DNA from: an uncultured Lentisphaerota bacterium
GTDB lineage: Bacteria; Verrucomicrobiota; Kiritimatiellia; CAIQIC01
DNA length: 64,000 bases
Reading direction: 5' to 3'
Assembly: GCA_903896925.1 (NCBI GenBank)
Contig: CAITZM010000102.1
Location: 1 to 64,000 of the forward strand
Shown here: positions 16,049-25,706 of the stretch, piece after piece
Numbering within the stretch: the first letter of the stretch is position 1
How the letters are laid out: the number at the start of each line of letters is the position of its first letter
Position numbers and translations under genes: made by a program
The notes under the pieces: model-generated
Databases searched by the model: none
What the model saw: only the letters and a program-made list of their open reading frames with translations
What the model was told of the DNA's origin: nothing

Positions 16049-17818
16049 ATGAAAATTCGATATGTGGCGATGTTGGTGGTGTGGGCGGGCGCGGCGCTGG
16101 CGCAGCCGCCGGTGGCGGTGAAGTCGGAGATCGGCCATGTGACGGTCTATGCGGACCGGGCCCGGGTGGAGCGCGAGGCGGCGCTGCCGCTGGCGGCCGG
16201 CCGCCAGGAATTCGTCTTCGCGGAACTCCCGGGCTGGATCGACGAGGAAAGCGTCCGGCTCACGCTGCGGCCGGCGGGCGCCGGCAAGATCGTGGACGTG
16301 CGCGTGACGCGCGAGCACCTGACCCGCTCGTCCGACGAGGACGTCCGCAAGGCGGAGGCCGCCGTCCAGGAGACCGCCGACGCGCTCGCCGACATCGAGG
16401 ACGACCTGAAGGTGCTCGCGGCGCAGGCCAAGCAGGTCGAAAATGTCCGGGCCTTCGCCGACGCGCAGCTGCCGAAGGACGTCGCGGTCAAGGGTGTGGA
16501 TGTCAACGGCTACGGCGCCGTGGTCAAGTTCGTCGGCGATTCCCTGCGCGACACCTCCAGCGCACGGCGCACCCTCGAGCGCAAACAGCGCGACCTGAAA
16601 CCGGAACAGGCGGCGCGGCAGAAGAAGCTCAGCGACCTGCGGCAGCGCAACCAGCTCGAGCAAAGCACCATCACGGTCGCCGTGGAAGCGCCCGCGGCGC
16701 AGGCGGCGAAAGTCTCGTTGATTTATATGCTGCCGGGCTGCACCTGGGAGGCCGCCCACGAACTGCGCACCAGCGGGGAACACCCGAGCAGCGTACAGCT
16801 CACCAGTTTTGCCGTCGTCAGCCAGACGACGGGCGAGGACTGGAACGGCGCGCAGCTGACCTTCTCGACACAGTCGCCCTCGGAGACGCTCGAGCTGCCG
16901 GAACTGCAATCCCTCCTGCTGGGCCAACTTCCGATGCCGGTCGCCAACAAGAGCAGCGGCTCATCGTTCAGCAAGGCGCAGCAGGTCTTCGAGATGCAAA
17001 ACAACGGCTTCTTCATAGCGAACAACAGCGGCGCCCTGCAGCTGGATCTCTACAACGACAACTTCGACCGCCAGAACAAGATGCGGGAGCGGGTCTTGAC
17101 GGTCTTCCAGAAGCTGCAGAAGCGCGGCACGACCGTCCACTTCGAGGGCCAGGGCCGCCCGATGGTGCGGCAGGACGGGCGCGCGGTGCGCATCCCGCTC
17201 GGCGCGCTGACGCTGGCCGCCGCCGAGAAGATCATGTGCGCGCCGGAAAAGAACCCGAACGCCATCCATGCGCTGACGATGACCAACACGAGCAAACTGC
17301 CGCTCCTGCCCGGCCGGGTGGCCATCTACCAAGACGAGGCCTTCCTCGGCCACACCGATGTGGACTTCGTGGCCGACAACGAGACGTTCGCCCTTGTGCT
17401 CGGCGTCGCCGATGGCGTCAAGGTCCGGCGCGTGCTCGACCGGCGCGCCAGCACGCTCGCACGCGGCGAGCGGTCCAAGATGGAGGTCGCGTTCGATATC
17501 TCGGTGGAGAACCTCTACAAGGTTGCGGTGGACGTCGACCTGATGGACCGCGTGCCGGTCTCGCAAAGCAAGGAGATCCGCGTTTATCGCATCCGCGTCG
17601 AGCCCGACGGCAAGCCCGACGACCGCGGCCTGCTCCAGTGGAAGCTGCACCTCAACCCCGGCGAGAAGAAGAGCTACCGCGTCGAATACTCGCTGGAGTA
17701 TCCCGGCCAGATCCTGCTGCGCGCGCGCCAGAGCATGGACGCCAACGGCCTCCCCGCCGCCGCCGCGCCGGCGGCCCCGGCCGAAGACCTCATCCGGAAA
17801 CTGGAAGCCACGTTCTGA
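16049..17818 (+). CDS. DUF4139 domain-containing exported protein
   Basis: A 589-residue protein with a signal peptide (MKIRYVAMLVVWAGAALA, then QPP) and a textbook AGGAGG ribosome binding site. The N-terminal DUF4140 region (VTVYADRARVEREAALPL) is followed by a coiled-coil section (~95-215) and a DUF4139 beta-rich body (GCTWEAAHELRTSG ... EDWNGAQLTFSTQSPSETLELPEL ... KIMCAPEKNPNAIHALTMTN). This architecture matches the mucoidy-inhibitor-A-like family, whose function is unknown; a periplasmic or cell-surface role is inferred from the leader. It is 91 bp downstream of the GH116 gene on the same strand. Confidence 0.85.
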   Translation: MKIRYVAMLVVWAGAALAQPPVAVKSEIGHVTVYADRARVEREAALPLAAGRQEFVFAELPGWIDEESVRLTLRPAGAGKIVDVRVTREHLTRSSDEDVRKAEAAVQETADALADIEDDLKVLAAQAKQVENVRAFADAQLPKDVAVKGVDVNGYGAVVKFVGDSLRDTSSARRTLERKQRDLKPEQAARQKKLSDLRQRNQLEQSTITVAVEAPAAQAAKVSLIYMLPGCTWEAAHELRTSGEHPSSVQLTSFAVVSQTTGEDWNGAQLTFSTQSPSETLELPELQSLLLGQLPMPVANKSSGSSFSKAQQVFEMQNNGFFIANNSGALQLDLYNDNFDRQNKMRERVLTVFQKLQKRGTTVHFEGQGRPMVRQDGRAVRIPLGALTLAAAEKIMCAPEKNPNAIHALTMTNTSKLPLLPGRVAIYQDEAFLGHTDVDFVADNETFALVLGVADGVKVRRVLDRRASTLARGERSKMEVAFDISVENLYKVAVDVDLMDRVPVSQSKEIRVYRIRVEPDGKPDDRGLLQWKLHLNPGEKKSYRVEYSLEYPGQILLRARQSMDANGLPAAAAPAAPAEDLIRKLEATF

Positions 17819-17829
17819 AGGTTCGCCAT

Positions 17830-17904
17830 GTAGGGGCGCAGTCTTGCTGCGCCCGCCCGGACCGCAAGCAACACACATTGGGCGCAGCAAGACTGCGCCC
17901 CTAC
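17830..17904. repeat. 75-bp inverted-repeat element, copy 1
   Basis: Perfect 25-bp inverted arms (17830-17854 and 17880-17904, each beginning or ending GTAGGGGCGCAG/CTGCGCCCCTAC) flank a 25-nt spacer. Each arm has an inner palindrome (GGGCGCAG and CTGCGCCC around 5 nt). A second copy with the same 25-25-25 dimensions lies at 55672-55746. No transposase nearby; likely a REP/MITE-like element. Confidence 0.9.
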
Positions 17905-17914
17905 GAAAGCGACC

Positions 17915-18580
17915 ATGACCATCTGCGCTGAAATCATCGCCCATCTACGCACACTGGCCAATCCCGCCAACGTCGCCGGCATGGCGCGCTACGGGATCAA
18001 CTCCAGCGACGCGCTGGGCGTGAGCATGCCGGTGCTGCGCCAAATGGCCCGGCAGCACAAACGCAACCACGCCCTGGCGCTGGAGCTGTGGCAGAGCGGC
18101 ATCCACGAGGCGCGCATCATGGCCGCGCTCGTGGATGACCCCAAGCAGGTGACCGCACGGCAGATGGAAAACTGGGTCCGCGACTTCGCCTCGTGGGACG
18201 TCTGCGACCAGGTCTGCAGCAACCTGTTCGACAAGACGCCCTTCGCCCACGCCAAGATTCTCGCGTGGACGCAGTCTCCGGACGAGTACGTCAAGCGCGC
18301 CGGATTCGTGCTGATAGCCGCGCTGGCGGTCCACGACAAAGCGGCGCCGGACGCGCTGTTTCTGGGTTTGCTGCCGGTGATCGAACGCGAGGCGCACGAC
18401 GACCGGAACTTCGTGCGCAAGGCCGTCAACTGGGCGCTGCGGCAGATCGGCAAGCGGAACGGGCGCCTGGCGCCCGCCGCCATCGCCACGGCCCATCGCA
18501 TTCTGGCGCAGGACACCAAGCCCGCCCGCTGGATCGCCCGCGACGCCCTGCGCGAATGGAAGCACCATCAGCGCCGCTAA
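17915..18580 (+). CDS. DNA alkylation repair protein (AlkD-like HEAT-repeat glycosylase)
   Basis: A 221-residue all-helical protein of the AlkD family, which removes bulky or cationic alkylated bases without base flipping. Trp94 and Asp98 in FASWDVCDQVCSNLF match the spacing of Bacillus AlkD Trp109/Asp113; DEYVKRAGFVLIA carries the expected Arg, and FVRKAVNWALRQIGK supplies the third DNA-binding Trp. The ATG lies 10 nt after the end of the inverted-repeat element and has no Shine-Dalgarno, so its expression signals may have been displaced by the repeat. Confidence 0.93.
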   Translation: MTICAEIIAHLRTLANPANVAGMARYGINSSDALGVSMPVLRQMARQHKRNHALALELWQSGIHEARIMAALVDDPKQVTARQMENWVRDFASWDVCDQVCSNLFDKTPFAHAKILAWTQSPDEYVKRAGFVLIAALAVHDKAAPDALFLGLLPVIEREAHDDRNFVRKAVNWALRQIGKRNGRLAPAAIATAHRILAQDTKPARWIARDALREWKHHQRR

Positions 18581-18800
18581 ACGTCGCGCGCACGCCAGCG
18601 GCAACGCGGTCGGCGCAGATAGCGACCGCCATCGGGCGCAAGAACTTTCCCCCGCGCCAAGCGAAGCAGATGATCCACAGATAACGAACATCCATGATCG
18701 ACCGTCCGCCCCTGACCGCTGAGTTCCCCTCCCGAACCCATCGGACTGCCCGCCTCCTGCAGGCATGCGGCGCGTTAGATATCCAACTGCGAATGAGCGC

Positions 18801-18831
18801 TTGCTTTCATTGTATTTCAGCAGTTATACAA
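18801..18831 (+). promoter_or_regulatory. Candidate promoter and operator for the GloVer gene
   Basis: TTGCTT (18801-18806) and TATACA (18825-18830) are 18 bp apart, ~40 bp before the ATG at 18868. The spacer and -10 region also contain the inverted repeat TTGTAT-N10-ATACAA (18810-18831), which could be an operator. The same -35 (TTGCTT) precedes the giant C25 gene. Confidence 0.4.
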
Positions 18832-18867
18832 TCACACTGCGGGCCTGAGCATGCGAGGGGAGCAATC

Positions 18868-20787
18868 ATGAAGCATATTCGAGCAGCTGGATGGGCGTTG
18901 TTCTTGCTGGGGACGGGGTGGAGCGCGGCGCAGGGCGCTGATGTGCTCACGCCATCCTGGGTCTATGCGTTCAATAATAGTTTTTCGGAAGGCACGGTGC
19001 CCGAATGCACGCCGACCGTGGTGGGCGACAAGGTGTATATCAGCACCTGGGGCGGCGGCGCCCATGGGCTGGGCACTATTGCCGTCAAGGGTACCAATTG
19101 GCTCTCGCCATGCACTCCACTATATCCCTTCAGCGCGACAGGGCTTGATGGCGTGAATGCGTGCGGGCAGATGCAACTGGTCAATTCCAATCTATATGGC
19201 ATGACCTCCTATGGCGGCAACCATAGCATGGGCAATATTTACGGCTACAATCTCAGTAATAATACGTTCACGAGCATCTATAGCTTTTCCGGCTCCCCCA
19301 CCAACGGATATTATCCGAAGGGTTCGCTGCTGATCAATGGCCAGACCTTTTATGGCACCACCACGTTTGGGGGCGTCTCCAATCTGGGCACGGTGTTTGC
19401 CTATTGGAACGGCTCAAGCCCCGCGAATGCCGAAAGGTTGTCGATTCTCCACCATTTTACCGGCGGCACGCAGGATGGCCGCTGGCCACAGGGCACGCTG
19501 GTGCAGTCGGGCAACACGCTCTATGGCTTGGCACGGGCGGATGGCGGAGGCGGTGCAGGCGTGCTATTCCGCGTGAATACGAATGGCAGCAACTACGCCA
19601 AACTCTATGAATTTGGGGCGACCGTTTCCGTCAACGGCATGGACCCCAACGGTAGTCTGGTGCTGGCGGGTAACGCCTTGGTGGGGACCACCGAAGTCGG
19701 GGGCATCTCCAACAAGGGCGTGGTCTTTTCCTATTATCTGGGCTTGGCCCCCTTTGGACAGAACCGCCTCTCTGTCTTGCATCAATTTACCGGGCAGCAG
19801 AATGATGGCGGATTGCCGAATGGTGGCGTCATACTTTCGGGCGCCTACCTCTATGGGATGGCGAGTCAGGGTGGCAGTTCCAACAAAGGTGTGTTGTTCC
19901 GCCTGCGCACCGATGGGAAGAGCTATACAAACCTGCTCTCGTTTACCGGTTCGCCCAATGCGGTAAACAGCGGGAGTCAGCCCGGCCATCACCTGGCCCT
20001 GTGGGGCAATGCGCTCTACGGGACGACTGCCCAGGGTGGCTTGTTCGGCAACGGGACGTTCTTCCGCGTCGAAATCCCTGTCAATCCCCGATTATATTTC
20101 CAGAACGACACCGGGGTCGTGGCCGCTTGGTCACTGGACAACACCGGCACCGTCGTGGGCTCCAGTCAAGTCGGGGCGGCCAGTGCATGGAAATTAAGGA
20201 CAGCCGGCGATGTGGATAGCGATGGGTTGTGCGACCTGATCTTCCAGAACGCCACCGGCGACGCCGCCTGCTGGTTCCTGAATCCCGATGGCACCGCACG
20301 CAGTGTCCGGTCGTGGAGCGGCCTCCATCCGTGGGAAATCAAGGCCTGCGGCGACTACCTGGGCTTGGGCCATGCCCAACTTTTCTTCCAGACATTGGCT
20401 GGTGACACGGCCTTTTGGTTGCTTAATGCCGAGGGCACGGCGTTGGGGGTGCTTCCGTTGGGCAATCAAGGCGCCTGGAAACTGTGCGGCGCAGCTGATC
20501 TCGATGGCAATGGCCGAGCCGAACTGTTCTGGCAGAACAGCTCTGGTGCCATCGCCATCTGGCATCGCAACACCCAAGGCCAGGTGACCGCCGAAGTGCC
20601 CTTTGGTCCGAGCATGTGGGCTTTGTGTGCCGTGACCGATCTTGATGGGGATGGCATCGCCGACCTGGCCTGGCAGGCGCCCGACACCACCCTGGCCGCT
20701 TGGTATATGCGGACGAACAGCACCACGCGCACTGTCAAGATCTGGCCGCAAACCGGCGTGTGGAAATTGAAAGCCGCCGGCCGCTGA
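18868..20787 (+). CDS. Exported GloVer-repeat protein with FG-GAP-like C-terminal module
   Basis: A 639-residue surface or secreted protein. Start at 18868 has GAGGGGAG upstream and gives a signal peptide (MKHIRAAGWALFLLGTGWSA, then AQGAD). Residues ~25-400 are tandem GloVer-type repeats: FGGVSNLGTVFAYWNG, DGRWPQGTLVQSGNTLYGLA, GGISNKGVVFSYY, DGGLPNGGVILSGAYLYGMA and others, predicted to form a propeller. From 20086 to the stop is a 233-residue module of five ~47-residue repeats with Ca-binding-like loops (DVDSDGLCDLIF, DLDGNGRAELFW, DLDGDGIADLAW). It ends exactly in WKLKAAGR and is shared with the two giant proteins downstream. The function of the repeats is unknown; adhesion or sorting is inference. 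Confidence 0.85.
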   Translation: MKHIRAAGWALFLLGTGWSAAQGADVLTPSWVYAFNNSFSEGTVPECTPTVVGDKVYISTWGGGAHGLGTIAVKGTNWLSPCTPLYPFSATGLDGVNACGQMQLVNSNLYGMTSYGGNHSMGNIYGYNLSNNTFTSIYSFSGSPTNGYYPKGSLLINGQTFYGTTTFGGVSNLGTVFAYWNGSSPANAERLSILHHFTGGTQDGRWPQGTLVQSGNTLYGLARADGGGGAGVLFRVNTNGSNYAKLYEFGATVSVNGMDPNGSLVLAGNALVGTTEVGGISNKGVVFSYYLGLAPFGQNRLSVLHQFTGQQNDGGLPNGGVILSGAYLYGMASQGGSSNKGVLFRLRTDGKSYTNLLSFTGSPNAVNSGSQPGHHLALWGNALYGTTAQGGLFGNGTFFRVEIPVNPRLYFQNDTGVVAAWSLDNTGTVVGSSQVGAASAWKLRTAGDVDSDGLCDLIFQNATGDAACWFLNPDGTARSVRSWSGLHPWEIKACGDYLGLGHAQLFFQTLAGDTAFWLLNAEGTALGVLPLGNQGAWKLCGAADLDGNGRAELFWQNSSGAIAIWHRNTQGQVTAEVPFGPSMWALCAVTDLDGDGIADLAWQAPDTTLAAWYMRTNSTTRTVKIWPQTGVWKLKAAGR

Positions 20788-20914
20788 CGGCGTGCTTTTG
20801 CGACGCGCCCCGCATCCTGTGCGATGCATCTTCCCCCATCCTTGGAAAACGCGGTTGCCGTGGAGGCGGCGCTCTGGCATCGTGCCCGCGCGTTTACGCG
20901 GAAGGAAGAGGCCG

Positions 20915-23900
20915 ATGCTTAGAACTCTGATGGCATGGTTGGGGCTCGCCGGTCTGGCGCTGGCGGGGCCGGGGCAGGAGACGATCCAGCTGGCGGGACC
21001 GCCGGATGTCTCGCCGGACGGCCGGCAACTGACCTTCGCCTGGAAGGGCGACATCTGGCTGGCGCCGGTCGCCGGCGGCGCGGCGCGGCTGCTCGCCTCG
21101 CACCCGGCCAGCGATGAATACCCCAAATTCTCGCCCGACGGCCGCGAGGTCGCCTTCGTCAGCGAGCGCGCGGGCGGCTGGATGATCTTTGCGGTGCCCA
21201 CGGAGGGCGGCGTGCCGCAGCAACTCACGTGGCACACCGAAGGCAACATGCTGTGCGGCTGGTATCCCGACGGCTCTGCGCTCCTCACCCGCGCGGTGCG
21301 CGACGGCAACGGCTTCGCCCCCGACCGACTCTACCGCGTCGAGCGCGCGACGCGCACGGCGGAGAAAATGGTCTTCGACGATTACGCCTCCGACGCGGCC
21401 GTCGCCCCCGACGGGCAGCGCATCCTCTTCACGCGCGAGGGCTGCGACCCCTACCGGATGGGTTATCACGGCAGCCGCGCCAGCCAGCTCTGGCTCTTCG
21501 AAGGCCAGACGAACGCCTTCAAAAAGATCTGCACCGCCGAAACCGACTGCCGCTCGCCGCTGTGGAAGCCGGACGGGCGCGGCTTCTACTACACCTCCGC
21601 GCGCAGCGGCGTGGCCAATCTCTACGAACGCGACCTGGCTTCCGGCAAAGAGAAACAGCTGACGCAATTCACCAACAGCCCCGTGATGTTCCCCGCGCTC
21701 TCGCGCGACGGCTCGACGCTGGTCTTCCGGCAGTTGTTCGATTTCTACCGCCTGTCGACCGGCGGCAAAGCGCAACCGGAAAAGATCGTGCTGACCAGCG
21801 CCAGCGACGTGTCGGGCCGCGAGACCAGCGTCCGCCGGCGGCTCAGGACCGTCGCCAACGAGACCCACGCCGGCACGCTGGACTTCACCACCGGCGGGCT
21901 GGAGATGATCTTCACGGCAGGCGGCAACGTCTGGGCGATGGACACCGTGTTGCGCGACCCGCAGCCGGTGACCTCCGGCTCGGTGGCCAGCGACACCGAG
22001 GCCGTACTCGCGCCCGACAACGCCACGGTGTATTTCCTGCGCGACACCGGCGAGGCCGTCAACCTCTGGCGCGCCAAGCGGCGGCAGCCGAACCAATATT
22101 GGTGGCAGAACGAGCAGTTCACGCTGGAGCCGCTGACCGGCGATGCGGCGTCGCGCTCCCACCTGACGATCAGCCCCGACGGCACACAGCTCGCCCTGGT
22201 GCGCGGCCGCGGCGAGGTCGTGGTCTGCGATACCGACGGCAAGAACGCGCGCACGGTCGCCACCTCGCCCTACCGCGCCGACGTAGATTGGTCGCCCGAC
22301 GGCAAGTGGCTGCTGTGCACCCTGATGGACAGCGCGGACAACACCGATGTGTGGCTGGTCTCCGCCGACGCCCAGACGCGCTACAACCTCTCGCGCCGGC
22401 CCGGCTGGAGCGGCGACGCGGCGTGGTCGCCGGATGGCAAGCTCATCGCTTTCGTCAGCCGCACGCTCGACAACGAGGTCGCGCTGAACTACGTCTGGCT
22501 GGCGCGCGCCGACGAGCCGTGGAGCAAACGCGAAACCACGCGCGAACAGGCGCTCAAGAAGATGAAGGAAGGGCGCGTCGCCCGGAAGAACGCCGCGGTG
22601 CCCGCTCCTGAGCCCAAGCCGCGCGCGAAGCCGGAGGTGAAGATCGATTTCGAGGGCCTCGCCGAGCGCATCCGGCAGGCGCCGCTGCCGGCCAACGCCG
22701 CGCCGCACCACCTGTTCTGGTCGTTCGACTCCATCGCGCTCGCCTTCGGCGCGAACATCAACGGGAAGACCGGCACCTATCGCATCAACTTCCCCAACCC
22801 CGGCGAGCCCACCTTCACCACCGCCGTGCTGGGCTCGCAGGCCAGATGGATCGAGAAGGGCAGCAAGATCCTGTGGCTCGCCGAGGGCGTCCCGGCGGCG
22901 CTGGAGGACAAATATCCGTTCGAGGCTTTGCAGACGCTCGACTGGCGCGAACACCAGCGGCTCGGCTTCCGGCAGGCGTGGCGGCTGCTGCGCGACAATT
23001 TCTACGACGCGCACCTGAACAACCGCGACTGGGAGGGCGTGCGCCGCAAATACGAGGACATGGCCGCCAACGCCCCCGACATCAATGCGTTCCGGCGCGT
23101 GATGGAAATGCTCAACGGCGAGCTCAACGCCTCGCATCTGGGCTTCACGGTGTCGTCGCAACTGCTGTGGACGAACACGGAGTGGAAAATTCGCACGGCG
23201 CACCTCGGCCTGCGTTTCGACCCCGCGTTCGCCGGGCCGGGCCTCAAGGTCGGCGAAGTGCTCGCCGATGGCCCCTCCGATTCGCCGCGCTGCCGCATCC
23301 AGCCCGGCGAAATCATTGCCAGCATGGATGGCACCGAGGTCGGACCGGCGCAGGACCTGACCACCGTGCTCAACGGCAGCTGGCCGCGCGAGATCCTGCT
23401 CGAGGTGCGCGGCAGCAACAGCACGCGCAAGGTCAGCGTGCCGACCATCAGCTTCGCCGAGGCGCGCGAGCTGACGCATAAAAGCTGGATGCGCAACAAC
23501 CGCAAACGCGTCAATGCCTTGAGCCGCGACCGCCTCGGCTACCTGCAGATCGAGCGCATGACGCTCCCCAGCCTCCGCCAGTTCGAGCGGGAGGTCTACG
23601 CCGAGGGGGTGGACAAGGACGGCCTCGTCATTGACGTGCGCAACAACACCGGCGGTTTCATCGCCGACCGCCTGCTCGCGATCCTCTGCCACCCCTACCA
23701 CGCGCTGACCATCCCGCGCGGCGGCGAATTGAGCTATCCCTCCGGCTACCTCGGCCGCGTCGTCTACACCAAGCCGATCGTCGTGCTCTGCAACCAGAAC
23801 TCCGCCAGCAACGCGGAGATCTTCAGCCGCGCGATCAAGACGCTCAAGCGCGGCCAGCTCGTCGGCGTGCCCACCTATGGCGCGGTGATCTCCACGCCCG

Positions 23901-24148
23901 ACCGGCACATCCTCGACCTCGGCGTCCTGCGCACGCCCGACCGCGGCTGGTTCGGCCTCGACGATGGCCGGGACATGGAACTCAACGGCGTCGTGCCGGA
24001 CCATGTCGTCTGGCCGCAGCCCGGCGAACGCGCCAGCGGCAAGGATGCGCAGCTCGAAAAGGCGGTGCAGGTCCTGCTCGCCGAGGTCAAAGCCGACAAG
24101 TCCAGGCAGCGCCCCACCCCGCTGCCCGCGAGCCAGAGGAATAAATGA
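20915..24148 (+). CDS. Tricorn-like S41 family serine protease
   Basis: A 1077-residue protein with a signal peptide (MLRTLMAWLGLAGLALAGP) from the ATG at 20915 (GGAAG 8-10 nt before). The N-terminal propeller halves carry PD40 motifs (PDVSPDGRQLTFAWKGD, PKFSPDGREVAFVS, LTISPDGTQLALVRG, VDWSPDGKWLLCTL). They are followed by a helical linker (REQALKKMKEGRVARKNAAV), a core domain (LGFRQAWRLLRDNFYD), a PDZ domain (~LGLRFDPAFAGPGLKVGEVL) and the S41 catalytic domain. The nucleophile is the Ser in CNQNSASNAEIFSRAIKTLK, followed by GVPTYGAVI. Archaeal tricorn has Asp after SYS; here it is Asn in SASNAE, as in other bacterial homologues. Likely degrades peptides in the periplasm. Confidence 0.92.
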   Translation: MLRTLMAWLGLAGLALAGPGQETIQLAGPPDVSPDGRQLTFAWKGDIWLAPVAGGAARLLASHPASDEYPKFSPDGREVAFVSERAGGWMIFAVPTEGGVPQQLTWHTEGNMLCGWYPDGSALLTRAVRDGNGFAPDRLYRVERATRTAEKMVFDDYASDAAVAPDGQRILFTREGCDPYRMGYHGSRASQLWLFEGQTNAFKKICTAETDCRSPLWKPDGRGFYYTSARSGVANLYERDLASGKEKQLTQFTNSPVMFPALSRDGSTLVFRQLFDFYRLSTGGKAQPEKIVLTSASDVSGRETSVRRRLRTVANETHAGTLDFTTGGLEMIFTAGGNVWAMDTVLRDPQPVTSGSVASDTEAVLAPDNATVYFLRDTGEAVNLWRAKRRQPNQYWWQNEQFTLEPLTGDAASRSHLTISPDGTQLALVRGRGEVVVCDTDGKNARTVATSPYRADVDWSPDGKWLLCTLMDSADNTDVWLVSADAQTRYNLSRRPGWSGDAAWSPDGKLIAFVSRTLDNEVALNYVWLARADEPWSKRETTREQALKKMKEGRVARKNAAVPAPEPKPRAKPEVKIDFEGLAERIRQAPLPANAAPHHLFWSFDSIALAFGANINGKTGTYRINFPNPGEPTFTTAVLGSQARWIEKGSKILWLAEGVPAALEDKYPFEALQTLDWREHQRLGFRQAWRLLRDNFYDAHLNNRDWEGVRRKYEDMAANAPDINAFRRVMEMLNGELNASHLGFTVSSQLLWTNTEWKIRTAHLGLRFDPAFAGPGLKVGEVLADGPSDSPRCRIQPGEIIASMDGTEVGPAQDLTTVLNGSWPREILLEVRGSNSTRKVSVPTISFAEARELTHKSWMRNNRKRVNALSRDRLGYLQIERMTLPSLRQFEREVYAEGVDKDGLVIDVRNNTGGFIADRLLAILCHPYHALTIPRGGELSYPSGYLGRVVYTKPIVVLCNQNSASNAEIFSRAIKTLKRGQLVGVPTYGAVISTPDRHILDLGVLRTPDRGWFGLDDGRDMELNGVVPDHVVWPQPGERASGKDAQLEKAVQVLLAEVKADKSRQRPTPLPASQRNK

Positions 24149-24201
24149 CCGATCTGAAGCGCCACAACATTTCCACCTCGTGGACGAGAGAGACCTCAAT
24201 T

Positions 24202-24322
24202 GATGATTTAAGATTTGTGATTTCCGATTTGTGGAATGTTGCCGAACAGGAACGGACGCGACGGAGCGCGTCCCTCCACGAATTGCCGCTCCGAATGGGA
24301 GAGCCACGTTCTGTCGTGGCCG
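24202..24322. repeat. Short repeats between tricorn and Nudix genes
   Basis: Three repeat types in a 184-bp gap: an AT-rich iteration of GATTTAAGATTT / GTGATTTCC / GATTTGTGG (24202-24232), a GGACGCG/CGCGTCC hairpin (24253-24272) and a GCCACG/CGTGGC hairpin with a 6-nt loop (24303-24320). No gene is supported here. Confidence 0.6.
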
Positions 24323-24332
24323 TGACGAAAAC

Positions 24333-24875
24333 ATGAACGACGAACTTTTTGAAATCGTGGACGAGAGCGGCCGGGTGCTGGGCGTGCGGCCGCGGCGGGA
24401 GTGCCACGGCAATCCGGCGCTGATCCACCAGGCGGTGCATCTGCTGGTCTTCAACCGGCGTGGCGATTTATTTTTACAAAAGCGCGCCAAGAACAAGGAC
24501 GTGCAGCCCGGCAAGTGGGACAGCTCCGTCGGCGGCCACCTGCAACCGGGCGAGACACCGTTGCAAGGCGTGTTGCGCGAGACCGAGGAAGAGCTCGGCC
24601 TGCGCGGCACCCCGGTGCACTTCGTATATCAATACCTATGGCGCAACGCCCGCGAAGCGGAACTGATCCGCACCTATGTCGCCATCAGCGACGGCCCCTT
24701 CGTCCTGCAGGCGTCGGAAATTGACGAAGGCCGCTTCTGGTCGCCGACGGACATCGCCGCCCATCTCGGCCAGGACTGCTTCACGCCCAACTTCGAATTC
24801 GAGTTCCAGAAGTTCCATGCCGAAGGCGCCGCCCAACTGCAGTCGCTTCTTTTAGAAAGCGGATCCGGTCACTGA
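24333..24875 (+). CDS. Nudix hydrolase
   Basis: A 180-residue cytoplasmic enzyme. The Nudix box is intact: GGHLQPGETPLQGVLRETEE followed by ELGL, giving the G-x5-E-x7-REUxEExGU pattern. The N-terminus (ELFEIVDESGRVLGVRPRRE) and AVHLLVFNRRGDLFLQKRA resemble the YfcD/IPP-isomerase-like Nudix subgroup. The start at 24333 is the first residue of family similarity; the frame opens at 24231 but the added part is repeat sequence. No convincing Shine-Dalgarno. Substrate unknown. Confidence 0.9.
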   Translation: MNDELFEIVDESGRVLGVRPRRECHGNPALIHQAVHLLVFNRRGDLFLQKRAKNKDVQPGKWDSSVGGHLQPGETPLQGVLRETEEELGLRGTPVHFVYQYLWRNAREAELIRTYVAISDGPFVLQASEIDEGRFWSPTDIAAHLGQDCFTPNFEFEFQKFHAEGAAQLQSLLLESGSGH

Positions 24876-25001
24876 TCTTCGGGTTGGACCCCGCAACACA
24901 CATGGGCCTGAAACGACGCCATCACCCCACAGGCACACCTGCTCAGCTTTGCCTTGCCTGGCCCGGCACAGTCTTGATTATCCGCCAGTCGCACGCGCGC
25001 A

Positions 25002-25706
25002 TCAGCGCCCGGCGGCTTTGAGCTTCCAGGTGCCGGTGCCCCACCAGAAGCTGGCGGCGCGGGCGGCACCGTTGCTGTTCATGAACCAGCCCCCGGTGAG
25101 ACCGGCGGAGTTCTGCCAGACGAGATCGCTGACGCCATCGCCATCGATGTCGGCCACGCCGCACAAGGCCCAGTCGCCGGTGTTGAACGGCGTGCCACCG
25201 CGAATGGTGCCGTTGGCATTGTGATACCAGATGACCACCGTGCCGGCGGCGTTCTGCCAGAACAGTTCGGCCTTGCCGTCGCCATCCATCTCGCCTATGC
25301 CGCGCAGCTTCCAGCCGCCCATGGCGCCCAAGGGGATGGCTGCCTGATAGTTTCCGTTGGTGTCGATCCGCCAATACGCCGCGACGCCCGCGGTGTTCTG
25401 GAAGAACAACTGTCCGCGACCGATGCCTTCATAGTCGCCACAGGCCTTGATCTCCCATCCGCTGAGGTTGAACCAGAACCGGGCGCTGCGCGTGGAGCCG
25501 TTGGCATTCATGAACCAACCCGCGGCGTCGCCGGCCGCATTCTGGAAGAGCAGGTCGCTGACGGTGTCGCCATCGACATCGCCGACGCACTTGAGCGCCC
25601 AGCCGCCGGTGTTGGCGAGGATGCGCGCGAACTGGAAGCTGGCGTTGGTGCCGATCACCCAACTCGCCAGCATGCCCGTCGGATCCTGATAAAAGATCAG
25701 CGGCAC
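25002..25706 (-). other. Shared C-terminal FG-GAP-like module in the GLUG protein
   Basis: A 234-residue domain (VPLIFYQDPTG to WKLKAAGR, then stop) of five ~47-residue repeats, each with a W-x-L/I-K start and a DxDGDxxxDLxxQN loop. It is the same length to the base as the module ending the C25 protein (31566-32270), and differs in only a small minority of residues. Confidence 0.9.

Noticed and set aside
24202-24322. Possible upstream extension of the Nudix protein from 24231
   Set aside because: The extra 34 residues are encoded by repeat and hairpin sequence and are not like Nudix proteins.
20894-24610. 1238-codon minus-strand open frame opposite the tricorn-like and Nudix genes
   Set aside because: Covers two well-supported genes on the other strand and shows no domain or signal; a typical GC-rich antisense artefact.
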